Assembly (NCBI RefSeq): GCF_033807715.1
Contig: NC_084610.1
Location: forward strand, 2,606,501-2,670,500
DNA from: Cololabis saira
Taxonomy: Eukaryota; Chordata; Actinopteri; Beloniformes; Belonidae
Length of the DNA: 64,000 nt
Reading direction: 5' to 3'
Shown: in pieces, positions 34,156 to 44,207 of the stretch
Position numbering within the stretch: position 1 is the stretch's first letter
Layout of the letters: each line of letters starts with the position of its first letter
Notes under the pieces: model-generated
Databases searched by the model: none
What the model was told of the DNA's origin: nothing
Seen by the model: only the letters and a program-made list of their open reading frames with translations
Translations under genes and position numbers: made by a program

Positions 34156-34580
34156 TAGGGTCGCCACCCATCCCTTGAAATACGTAATTGTTACGTAATT
34201 GCGAATTAAAAGTTGTGTTCCGTATTGAACCAATTCAGACACATATTATGCTCTTATTTATTGATGTCATAACCTACAGGTGAAGGTCGGAAAATTTGAA
34301 TATATCGCAAAACTTCCACAGCAGAAAACCAGGGTTTACGGCTGTGTATACCCCCGGTATTTCACGTGCTAGCACGGGAATTTATGTAAGGTAAACCAGC
34401 CGAAAACGAAAAATTTCCCCGGTCCGGAAACACCCGTATTGTACTGGGACCTCCTGCTGTGTTTGGAGTAGCCAGCTCAGCAGGGTGCCATGCTGGCTAT
34501 TGTCACACAAAGGTGTGACATTCCAGACTTGAGGGGGGTGGGGGGGGGGGGTAACTTCACCCTCTACCAAACAGGTCAAC

Positions 34581-36326
34581 TTAAGAGTTTAACAGAGCTA
34601 AAAACGAGCCATTGTCTCCCAGTGGCGCCGCCCGTTGCGTGGCACCGCTCTGCCCCAGTGACTGTTGCTGCACACGTAGGTACAGGGCTGCACTCTGCTT
34701 GTCTTTCCTCTGTTGAAGCACCTGGCACAAACCAGAAAGCTCCTCGTCTCTTTGGGGTGGAGGTGAAACTATCCACACCGCCCGTCCATCTACGACGCCA
34801 TCTTCTTCTTCTGACATCAGGTCAAGGGTTGCATGCGCCCACACAGCCATTTCAGCGGGAGTCTGTACACATCTAGCCCTGGAGGCCAGCAACTACAAAA
34901 TATAGAGTAGCAATTAAAATGCGTATAATTTTTACCAATATTCAATTAACACTAAATTAAAAACATCTCAGTTCCATATACTGTAACTCACTAACCCAAA
35001 TATTGCTGTAACTTACCCTTGTTTTCCGTTGTCTAGTCTTCATTCATTAGAATTTAATTAGTTTCAATATCTATTCAAAGCAATTCTAAAAGAACAAGGA
35101 TGGATGTGCCTTTCTTTTTTACCTGTTATCACGTCGCTGTCTGTGTCAGGAAAAGCAATGCCGACCTGCTCCAACATGTATGTCATAACTGCAAGGTTAT
35201 GTGGAGAATTGATACTGTTGGGAAAGAGAGGAGCCATGTTAGTTGATTAAAAACAAACTCAAACCCCAAAGCAACCTTTTATTTATTTTTGTGTGGAGAA
35301 AATAGATCTAGATCACATGTGACTGCACTGAGCACACGTGACACGTTACTAAGAATACTATGTCATACATTACACTACATGTCATAGCTATCTGTTTCTG
35401 GTTATTTTCATATAAAAGTACGTTTTTCAATGTTTATAATTATTCACAAGTATGCAGTGTCATAACTACATCTCTGACGTTGATAAAAAACCAAACTGTT
35501 TGAAAATCTGTTGAGAATTGAGCAAGTTAAGGTTGTTTAAGCAGTACAGGCACCATTAAACACAATGTTGAGAGTGAGCAAGCTCTCCTGTGGCAAGATG
35601 GCCGCCGTGTGACGACGTCGCTCTGCATTGGCAGCAGCGCGGACGAGTCATCTAGCCTTTAATAAAGTCCATAGACATATATAAAGTTAATATATGTCTA
35701 TGGACCGACCCATCACTACTAAATCAGTTTGGCTTTTCAACAATTTCTTTCCTAATGCCGTTTATTCATTTATTTTTTATTTTGCTGTGGTAAATTACAG
35801 TGATTACAAACAAAAAACATATATTTACCTTTGTTTTGGATCCAGCTTCATAGCGTTGTTTTCAGAATTGTGTAAACGTCTTACAGCCTCCTGTATAGAT
35901 TAATAATACAAAGTTAGTGTGATTCTAAAAGTATTTAAGCATTATTGCCTCATGTGGACATGCAGTTAAATGTAAAAGGAATTGTGCACAGTCCTTATAG
36001 TCATAAGCAAACTTACTTACAGCAACACGTGTGTTCTTTGCTCTTTTAATCCGTTTTGCGGGTGTGGAATCGGAGCTGAAAGTTTCAACACGATCAGAGC
36101 TTAAGTTCTTCACTTCCTCGTCGAGTAGTTCAAATCTGCCGTCGATGTCCTGTAGTCTGCGCTCTATCTTTTCAAATCTGCTGTTATATAATAGATCCAT
36201 GGGAAAAACACGGAAAATAATTCTGGAGATTTCATCTTTTTCTGCTGGTGCTGTGTCGTTGATACAGCGCCCCCATAGCGGCATAACATCCATCCAGTGA
36301 GTCCAACGCCTGCCAGATAATAACAA
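34581..36326 (-). CDS. Spliced gene carried by the CACAGCA transposon
   Basis: Three exons with good GT-AG borders join in phase on the minus strand. Exon 36326-36021 starts MLLSGRRWTHWMDV and includes FRVFPMDLLYNSRFEKIERR, a predicted coiled coil, and a basic KRIKRAKN motif. Exon 35890-35829 encodes EAVRRLHNSENNAMKLDPKQ. Exon 35214-35123 encodes INSPHNLAVMTYMLEQVGIA. A further open stretch at 34892-34581 (RCVQTPAEMAVWAHATLDLM ... AVWIVSPPPQR) looks like the C-terminal exon but does not connect in frame with the simplest splice, so an exon is missing or the copy is damaged. The last part recalls vertebrate C14orf93-like proteins of unknown function, a weak impression. No DDE transposase motif was identified. 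Function is unknown; a transposon accessory or captured host gene is possible. Confidence 0.5.
35667..35705. repeat. Perfect 16-bp stem hairpin
   Basis: gtccatagacatatat (35667-35682) and its exact complement (35690-35705) enclose a 7-base loop. Confidence 0.85.
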
Positions 36327-36379
36327 TTTTCATGACGTCGGATTTTTGAGAGCTGGGGGTGGCATGAAATGAGGCGGAG

Positions 36380-36980
36380 GCGGCCGCCTCTTAATTTTGA
36401 ATGCAGGGAAAAACCCTGAGTAAAATCAGAAAATGTGTATACAGTAAAATATTGTAGATCTGTTTTTGTATTGCTGAAGTTCCTGTCAACACCATTGATT
36501 TACATTTGTTCTACTGTGTACAAAATGGCAAGATTCTGACAGAAAAATATTTTTTGCAGTACTTGTCACATGCACATACTGTAAGCAATCAAAATAACAG
36601 GGTTCAATATGCAGTACAACAAAGGTCAATTCTCAAAGAAAGTACTGTAAATGAAACACAATGAAATGAAACCCTGTAAATATGAAAAAAATAAAAATAC
36701 AGGAAAATTACGCATTTTGTCGACACAGGCCTGACGATCAGGCCACATGTTCTCATCCACGTCCTCCTCGATCCATGCTTGGTGTCAACTTCAAGCTATC
36801 TATCTTTGATAGGTTGAGGACTACTTGCTTTGTTTTGCAAAGAGTGTTCACACAGGTGCTGATAATTTTTGGAATTGAGAGAGCAGTTCCAATTCACTGC
36901 TACAAAGTTCATTATTCATTATTGAATGTTCCTGGGATCCACTTTAACTTTAGTTGAGATTCAGATAAAGATATTTTTGA
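36380..36980 (-). mobile_element. Possible Tc1/mariner-like element remnant
   Basis: On the minus strand a short frame reads EEDVDENMWPDR. This resembles the C-terminal DVDEVLWPD motif of a fish IS630/Tc1-type transposase, followed by AT-rich sequence like its 3' end. Recalled similarity only; no inverted end was found. Confidence 0.3.
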
Positions 36981-37119
36981 AAATTTAAAAAGAACTAATT
37001 AAGAATTAAGCCCTACTTTACATTTACAGTATCAAAAATGCTTGCTTTGATTAGACAATGTAAATTGTGTTTTATTGTGGCAAAAACATTTCACCTGAGA
37101 GAGAGAGGAAGGGAGAGAG

Positions 37120-37192
37120 AGAGTTTGTGTGTGTGTGTGTGTGTGGTGGGGGGTGGGGGTGGGGGGGGGGTCCCCCTCCCCTCCCCTCCCTT
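37120..37192. repeat. GT, G-rich and C-rich low-complexity block
   Basis: (GT)n is followed by G-rich and then CCCTCCC-rich sequence; apparent frames here are artefacts. Confidence 0.8.
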
Positions 37193-37995
37193 TCCCTTTT
37201 TGAACAAAGGCCTTAAAAGGTCCACTGCTGTTCCTCTACCCGTGGCAAAAAAGTGGGGTCAGTAAACTCCCGATTACAGCTCAGAAATGGCCGTATTTCA
37301 CAGTAAACTTCTTTCACCAGTAAATTCCCAATAACATCCACACACACCCAGCAAACACAAACATTACCGGTTAAATGCTATGTCAGCATATTCCCATAAA
37401 CTCATCTTTTCGTGCTGTGTTCATTCGTAGTAAATTCAACTAAAGGTGAAACAAATATCTTATTTCCCACTAGAGATACTTCAAGCCTTTTTTTTTTATA
37501 ATTTTGGTGATTATGGCTCACAGTTTATGAAAACCCCAAATAAAAAATCTAAAAAAATTTGATTTTATGAAATCAAACAATTCAACCATCAAAATGATAA
37601 CGAATAAAGGCTTAGGATATCTTGCTTTGCATGCACTGAGACTCTGTAATATATTAGTTTCACCTTTTAAATTGAATTATTGAAATAAATTAACTTTTAC
37701 ACCATATTCTAATTTCACGACCTTCACCTGTAGCTATATTTTACATCTGGGCTGATGTGGACAAGCATAGCATAGGAGACTATTTCAGTTACTGGTATGG
37801 TTGTCTGTCTGTACAGTCATGCAAGTCCAATGCTATTAAAGCACTTTAAACTTTAAATCAAAGCATTTTGTTTTTTCATATCAAATAAATACATTTCCAT
37901 GCAGTTTAGAAGTTTTGGGGATGTTCCTTTTTTTGGCGCCGGCGCTGCTGAAATCAGGCGTTCCTTATTTCTATTTCTGAAAGGTGGTAACCCGA

Positions 37996-38328
37996 GAGGC
38001 GACCCGCCGGGGGGCCCGCGCGAACGGGTCCCCGACGGGCGCCGCAGCTGGGGAGATCCGCGAGAAGGGCCCGGCGCGCGTCCAGAGTCGCCGCCGCCAT
38101 CCGCCGTACCCGATCCCCCCCACCGGCCCGCCTTCCGCGCGGCGCCCCGCGAAAACCTCCGCCCGACGACGTGGGGACGCCGCTGGACGATGGCCCCGCG
38201 AGGCGGGCGACTGCTCCCCCAGCCGCGGCTCGAGCCCAGCCCTGCTTCGCACCCCAGCCCGACCGACCCAGCCCTTAGAGCCAATCCTTATCCCGAAGTT
38301 ACGGATCTGATTTGCCGACTTCCCTTAC
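37996..38328 (+). rRNA. 28S rRNA gene fragment, right part
   Basis: gaggcgacccgccgg ... gcagctggggagatccgcga ... actgctcccccagccgcggc ... cagcccttagagccaatcct ... gattgccgacttcccttac-type sequence is the direct continuation of the left fragment and is strongly GC-rich, unlike its neighbours. 28S similarity stops at about 38328, where AT-rich DNA begins. Total rRNA length is about 440 nt once the duplication is removed. It is non-functional. Confidence 0.88.
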
Positions 38329-38567
38329 TGATCCAACACCGCCTCCTCTGTTTTTGATTGGCTAATCCAAGGCTCTGGCAGCTTTATTGGTTTACAACAG
38401 CGTCAGTTTAATGCCTAACATGATTTAATTGGCTAGTCTAAACTGTACCACAATAAAACGCACATGCAAAGCTTTTTTTTTTTTTTTCCCCTCATTTTCA
38501 ATTGACGGAAATCCGTCTAGAGACGGAGAACTTTAATCCCTGCATCTCTCTGCACTGGTACTGATTT

Positions 38568-38976
38568 GGGGCCTCATTTATAAAGCTTGCTTGTGCACAA
38601 AACCGGGCTTGAAAGATGCGCAAGCCACCTTCTACGCAAAGGTTGGGATTTAAAAAGAAAAAACGAACCGAAAAATGTGTGTATCTTTACGCCAACCTGA
38701 CCCTCCCGCAGGAACAGTCTTAAGATATGGAGTTTGCATTCCCCATTTATGGTAGAAAGTGGGTGTGTAGAGGGCGGGGTATGAGGCGAATTCACCTGCG
38801 CAACCTTCCAGCTTGAATGTAATTTATAAAGCGAACATTGCGTGCAAGTGTGCGCGCACACGGTTTTATAAATCACATTTTTTTTCAAATTTTTTTTGCG
38901 CCCGCCATTTTCAGGCTTTTGGGTTTACATGCACTTTTAGTATGGATCCTACACACTCTTTTATAAATGAGGCCCC
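38568..38976. mobile_element. MITE with GGGGCCTCATTTATAAA ends
   Basis: A 17-bp perfect terminal inverted repeat at 38568 and 38960-38976; the interior is non-coding. It is a common fish MITE type. The target duplication is unclear. Confidence 0.8.
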
Positions 38977-39275
38977 TGGACGGGAGCACTGGAACCTGGA
39001 GCTTTCACCAGCAGACTCTTCAGTGCAGGCAGGTCAGAACTCCTGAAAGCTGCTGCTTAGGTTCCCGGCAGGGAAACTTCCACATCTTTTTAGGGCTCTG
39101 CTTTCTGCAGAAGGTTCATGAGTGAGCGAGGGAAAGCTGCTTGAACGGGACCTGGTGCAGGACTTTTCCTTCCTCTCACCGGAACCTGTGGTGGAGAGTT
39201 TTAGAGGACCAGAGGAAGGCTTCATTCTGATAAAATGCTCACATCCTTCTCCCAGGTTGGAGTCTTCTTCTTCAT

Positions 39276-39991
39276 TGTTACAACCCGGCTCGCAGGGGAA
39301 AGGGAAGCAACACAAAACCCAGTTGGTATAAGGTAAGGTAGTTTATTTGCTACTCAGACATGCCGGAATACCGGTTAAACGATTAACAAAGGGAAAAACA
39401 AACCAAGGAAGAGGGCCGGTGGGTGTTGTTTAAATCAAAAACCAAATATAACCAAAAAAGGACTCTTTAAGAGCTAAATGGTTACAACCAAACTAACTCA
39501 AAACAAAAAGGGAAAACAAAGGCTGTCTACACTTACTAAAGAAACAAAATACAACAAAACAGCACCCCTGCACCTAGAGTTTCTAACAAAGTCACCCTCA
39601 AAATCAGTCACAAGGTTAAACCCAAAACTAAATCCCTGGCCACACTTCAAGGGTCTTACAAACAAAAAACACAACAGCAAAGGACCACACAGTAGCTGCT
39701 ATAAAGTTCTGCACAACACACAGAGGCGAGCTGTCCCACAATCAGCCGCCCAGACTGACAGCCTGGCAGGAGCTTTTCAGGTGTTCACTTCCTGATTGGG
39801 CGGCTGGGATTGGCCAGCCCCAGACACGCCGCACCAATCAGGGACCCAGGTGATCAGAGGGATGGACTGCCAGGAGCCGGGAGGCCGCACCAATCAAGGC
39901 AACGAGGGAGGAGCTGTGCAGCTTGGCAGATGCAGGGGGAGAAAACAAATTAAAACATAACATAAAGGAGGAAAGGGCAGCGGCCGTAACA
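39276..39991 (-). mobile_element. Solo LTR, 716 bp
   Basis: The element starts TGTTACAACCC, ends GGCCGTAACA, and is flanked by ttcat at 39271-39275 and 39992-39996. On the minus strand an aataaa motif lies near the end, so the transcriptional sense is minus. Removing it rejoins a possible minus-strand exon-like stretch (about 39120-39275 with 39992-40020). No internal region remains. Confidence 0.8.
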
Positions 39992-39996
39992 TTCAT

Positions 39997-41709
39997 GCTG
40001 TTGTGTCTCTTCACTGCTGCTTTCAGCAGATTTAGGACCAGGGACAGAAGGAATGTTAGTCTGAGAGCAGGAAGGTGTGGTGGGAGCAGACCAGGGTGTT
40101 TGATGAAGGAGAAGTGGAGGTTGGTGGAGCCACAAGCTTCACCAACCTTTGCTGGTGTTGAGAGATTATAGGAGGACGTTTTCTCTGAGAAGAATCCACC
40201 GTCAACTTTTTAGATCAATTTTAATCTGCAGATAAAAACAAATGAGACTGCTGTTTTATTTTATACTAAACTCATGACATCTGGAAATAATTTTGAAGTT
40301 ACTCCTGAAATCACAACAAGACTGTAAAAATATGAGAGTTTATGGAAACTGACATGTAAAACCATCCTGACTCTAATCAATGTGAGCAGGTAAATAATGA
40401 TCAGTGAGGCAGAGGTGCGTGCAGCGTCCCAGCATGCACCTCTGCTCACACTGAACTGGCTGCTCTGTCTGATGCTGAAGCTGCTTCTGGGTCTGGTATC
40501 AAACCCGTCCTTCCCGATGAGGAACCTGGGTTTCTTCCTGAAGTTCATGTTCAATCCAGAGCCAACGCTTTACCTGCCATGGTTGAGGATGCTGGAAACC
40601 AGCCTGGAGTTCAACACCTTCCTCCAGAGATCTGATCAAGAATGACTGAATCTCCCCCTGAACAAGATCAGTCAATACTTGGAACATTCAGTCAAGTCTC
40701 TCTGTCATTCTGGGAACTGTCGGCACCATTCAATCCCAGACGTCTATGTGAGAGAAGAACTAGCAGAGAACCAAGAACTGGACCAGGAAGACTGTTCTAC
40801 TTTTCTGAATCTCTACGAGGCTGCTGGACCACAGAGATGTCAGCTGGTAATGAAACACTTATTGGTCCAGGACGGCTGATGGATGAAAGCCTGGATTCTT
40901 CTCAGTCACGGAGCTTTTGGACAGTTTGACGTTAAGGACATTTATTGGAGGAAGTCAGGTCCATTTAATGTTGATGTTCTCCCCTTAGTTCTGTCCCGGT
41001 TTGAAGTTAATGTCCCAGTTTTGGTGTTTAGTTCCTGTTTTATTTTGTTTCAGTTTTGTCTTGACTTCCCTTGTTCAGAGACTCACATGAAATTATAAGT
41101 TTACATATTTATGCACATAAACAAGGACAGTTCTGCAGAGTTCGTAACCTGGATGAACCAATATGACGATTATTCCATCAACTGAACCTATTTATGATGA
41201 AATAACTGCACAAAAATGTTTATGAAAAATACAGTCCTGTTTATATATTATTATATTATCACTGCAGTTATTAGATTTTAAAATACTTGATTTCTTATAC
41301 TAGACCAATAATGTGTTAACTTATTATATTATTGGTTCAAAAACGTTGTTCCTGTTTGTATTCCGTGTGAAACGGCCACATGGACGAGGTTATTGGTGGA
41401 TTTTCCATTCTGGGTTCCTTCAGAGTTCAGAGCTGCAGTGGAGCAGCTGTGTGTCTGAACATCCTGGAAGGCTGTCAGCTGGAATACACCTTTATTTCTG
41501 GACACATGAACACCAGCACAACACTGGTCTACAACACACATCTGGATCCTCTGATCCTGCAGCCTGTCATCATCCTCCTCTCACAGCTTTACTGGGGAAA
41601 GCAGCCGCTGAGAAGCTGCAGCTTCACTGGAAACACTGGATCTTTGATACCAACTGGTTTTAGTAGAAAACTCCTGGAAGCAGCAGGACCGACTCCAACC
41701 TCCACTGAC
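39997..41709. other. No gene assigned
   Basis: Several short frames (for example 40397-40645 and 41380-41730) show no recognised domain. GC content resembles the neighbouring NLR exon regions, so degraded exons or introns of that gene are possible. Confidence 0.4.
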
Positions 41710-41883
41710 CTGAGAGTCTGCAGCTGGTAGTGTTGACTCTCCACCAGATCAGACAGCTGCTCCACATCTGCAGCCTGCAGGAAGTTCTTACTCAGGTCCA
41801 GATGTTTCAGATGGGAGGGGTTGGACTTCAGAGCTGAGACCAGAGAAGAACAGCTGATCTTTGACAAACTGCAGTCACTCAAC
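41710..41883 (-). pseudogene. NLR leucine-rich-repeat exon (174 bp)
   Basis: A 174-bp exon framed by a cag acceptor and a CAG|gtcagt donor. It encodes the standard 58-residue fish NLR repeat pair ([35 protein letters not shown]). Leucine-rich repeats form the sensing C-terminus of NOD-like receptors. No NACHT domain is in the window, so this is an isolated exon or the 3' part of a gene starting beyond 64 kb. The minus-strand order places it last of four such exons. Confidence 0.7.
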
Positions 41884-41924
41884 CTGAACAAAGACACCAA
41901 AGAAGAAGAAACATTAGGTTATTT

Positions 41925-42845
41925 ACATAACCCCGGTTCTCTGAGTAATATGAGTGAGATGTCTCATTATGGGATGCCCCGCTGCCTTAATCTCATTACA
42001 CCAATGCTGATTGGCTGGTGAAACACTGTTTCCTTCCCAAAGCCCACGTGACAGGCGGCGATAGCTGCAAGTAAACCTCCACCGTGGAGAAGGCTTTCCG
42101 TTTGTCAACCAGGTCCTGCAAGAAGGACAATATCACTTGTGCTGGACACTGAGAAGGACTGTGTCCATTTCTGTGACAGCATCCCTCAAACAGCCTCCAC
42201 TTCCAGTCATCCAGGGACCTGGTGGAGGAGGCTGCAGCACCAAGTACAGAGCTGAGCACCCCCCGCTGTGAAAGGCCCACAGCTGAAACTGGAGGTCCAA
42301 CTGCAGCGGCCCTCACAGATCGGCCCTGGTGAATCCTGCCCCGACCTGTCAGGCTGCGTCTGTAGTGACCACCTTCCTGGAGAGGACGGACCCCATGGGC
42401 CGGGAGCCCCAGCCCACGCTAACCTCCGGTTCCTCCACCGCAACGTGGGAGAAAGTAGCTGCTGTGCTAACACTCGGTACTGGAGCAGCCGTGGTGAGGC
42501 GTTGTGACGGTGCCAACCGAGCCGTGGAGGGCGAGGAAAGCACAACATTCCAGCTGGTGGGACCGACGCAGCAGATAAACACATCCAAGGCTGGTTAGCG
42601 CCCGGCAACAGAAGCTAGTGAGATCTATCTGGGGACAGTTCAGCTAACAAGCCCAGGACGCCAGATGAGCTCCGATTGAGAAGAGGAGTTTGAATGACGT
42701 GGTGTCGTCCACACGGGACATCTAAGGTAGCTGGTGCTATCTGCGGCGGACAGACACGTTTCACCAGCCAATCAGCATTGGTGTAATGAGATTAATGCAG
42801 CGGTGCATTCCATAGTGAGATATCGAGAAAAATATGATGAAAGGG
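41925..42845. mobile_element. Inverted-repeat element between two NLR exons
   Basis: Ends of about 75 bp are inverted copies: the left contains ttaatctcattacaccaatg followed by ctgattggctggtgaaac; the right is its reverse complement at about 42764-42830. The interior shows no confident gene. The element separates the exons at 41.8 and 43.1 kb. Confidence 0.75.
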
Positions 42846-42965
42846 AACCAGAGCAGTAAGATGGTCAGTGTGGATCAGCAGGAGATCAGCCTGATGTCTG
42901 CAGGTTAGTGTCAACACAACTTTCACATCAGATTCATCTGAACACACAACTAAAACATGTCTGAC

Positions 42966-43148
42966 CTCAGAGTCTCCAGTCTGCAGTATGGACTATCCAG
43001 GAAACCACACAGATGTTTCACTCCTGAATCCTGCAGGTCGTTCTGACTCAGGTCCAGATGTTTCAGATGTTTCAGATGGGAGGGGTTGGACTTCAGAGCT
43101 GAGACCAGAGAAGAACAGCTGATCTCTGACATCCTGCATTCCTCCAAC
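42966..43148 (-). pseudogene. NLR leucine-rich-repeat exon (183 bp)
   Basis: A cag acceptor at 43149 and a GAG|gtcaga donor at 42965 frame a repeat exon encoding [38 protein letters not shown] and CRLETLR. It is 9 bp longer than the usual 174 bp because three codons are duplicated (HLKHLKHL). The exon plus about 300 bp of flank is nearly identical to 58620-59100, showing a recent segmental duplication or gene conversion. It belongs to the NLRC3-like fish family; no other domain adjoins it. Confidence 0.72.
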
Positions 43149-43743
43149 CTGAATGAAGAATAAAAGATGTGAGCTAAAGCCACCAGGATGCAGGTTCCAA
43201 CAGTCCAACAGAACCAGTGAAAAAGATCTTCATCAACATTCATGACATCATGCTGCTGCTCCAATAAAGACGTAGTGACTTCAGCTCTGCAGCTCTGCAG
43301 CTCCACCAGTGGATCCATCCGTACAAACGCATGTTGTGCAACCAAATGATTCAAGTTTCCACATAAACAAACATGTCAGGAGGAATTCTGGGACAAATGT
43401 CAACTCATTAATTTGTATGACGAGAAAATTAAGCATTTCTTTGAACGTCAGAGACACAAAAACATGATGAACTGATGTCTAATATTTCAGGTAGTAAAAC
43501 TAATCTCATACAGATGAGAATTAGAAAGGTGATGGCAGCTTTATTTCCCTTTTCTTACTTCAACACACGTGTATTTATATTTAGTTTTACACTCTGAAAA
43601 ACATAAAAAAATATTATTTGTTGTACCTTATGTCTTGCTGTCACCTGGATGAATGATCATAACAGACTTATTAAGACATGATATTAAAAACCTAGAAAGA
43701 GATGTTTTCCATGGTGAGAGTTTTATATCTGGTAAACTTGTAT
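43149..43743. other. NLR intron-type sequence, no gene
   Basis: The first 170 bp are shared with 58923-59100; the rest is AT-rich without features. Confidence 0.4.
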
Positions 43744-44207
43744 TAGTACAGCGGATTACCAAAAAAACTGTGCACTTTTTGAAAAAAGCATGAAACTTCT
43801 ACCTAAGGCCCTGGAGAGGTCAAATTCAAAATGGCCGCCAAAAATATTGAAAAATGCTTAACTTCGGAACCAAGCACAGTAGAAGAACATTTAAGATGTC
43901 ATTTCCCACAAATTTCTAGGTGCCCATTCAGTTAGTGATACTTTTGAGACCAATAGAGTTCAAGAAAATGCCTTCAGATCAATGTCAAGGTCAATTTATT
44001 CAGACAAAGGGAGGCGAAAGACGGAGAAAGGTGGTTTATTTCCCAAATAATGAAACAAGTGATTTTTTTTATGATGACAAGAATTATTATAATAACTTAT
44101 ATTAATACAGCACCTGTCATAAAACCTACTGTAAGGTTGCATAACAATCAAACAAACAATCAATAATGGATCACATAATGGAAATCAAATTTCTTAGTCA
44201 TGAAGGA

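Larger units (their letters stand above)
34317..37419 (-). mobile_element. 3.1-kb DNA transposon with CACAGCA ends
   Basis: The left end CACAGCAGAAAA at 34317 and the right end TTTTCGTGCTGTG ending at 37419 form an inverted repeat with a one-base difference. The surrounding host repeat reads continuously across the two edges if ttc is taken as a 3-bp target duplication. A CAC terminus with a 3-bp duplication points to the CMC/EnSpm-like group, but this is not proven. The interior holds a multi-exon minus-strand gene (34581-36326), a hairpin, and a fragment of another transposon (36380-36980). Confidence 0.65.
34156..37995. mobile_element. hAT-type element (copy C) inserted in 28S fragment
   Basis: The left terminus TAGGGTCGCCACCC is at 34156; the right terminus GGTGGTAACCCGA ends at 37995. 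Flanks are gaggcaac (34148-34155) and gaggcgac (37996-38003), an 8-bp duplication with one difference, within 28S rRNA sequence. The segment from about 37680 to the right end matches copy A closely. A palindromic MITE with TACAGGTGAAGGTCG ends (about 34275 and 37735) is nested in it, and that MITE is interrupted by the transposon at 34317-37419. Confidence 0.75.

Noticed and set aside
37971..38357. Pro/Arg-rich overlapping reading frames on both strands
   Set aside because: They fall in GC-rich 28S rRNA sequence.
42207..42608. Open frames on both strands inside the inverted-repeat element
   Set aside because: No recognised motif, and both strands are equally open.
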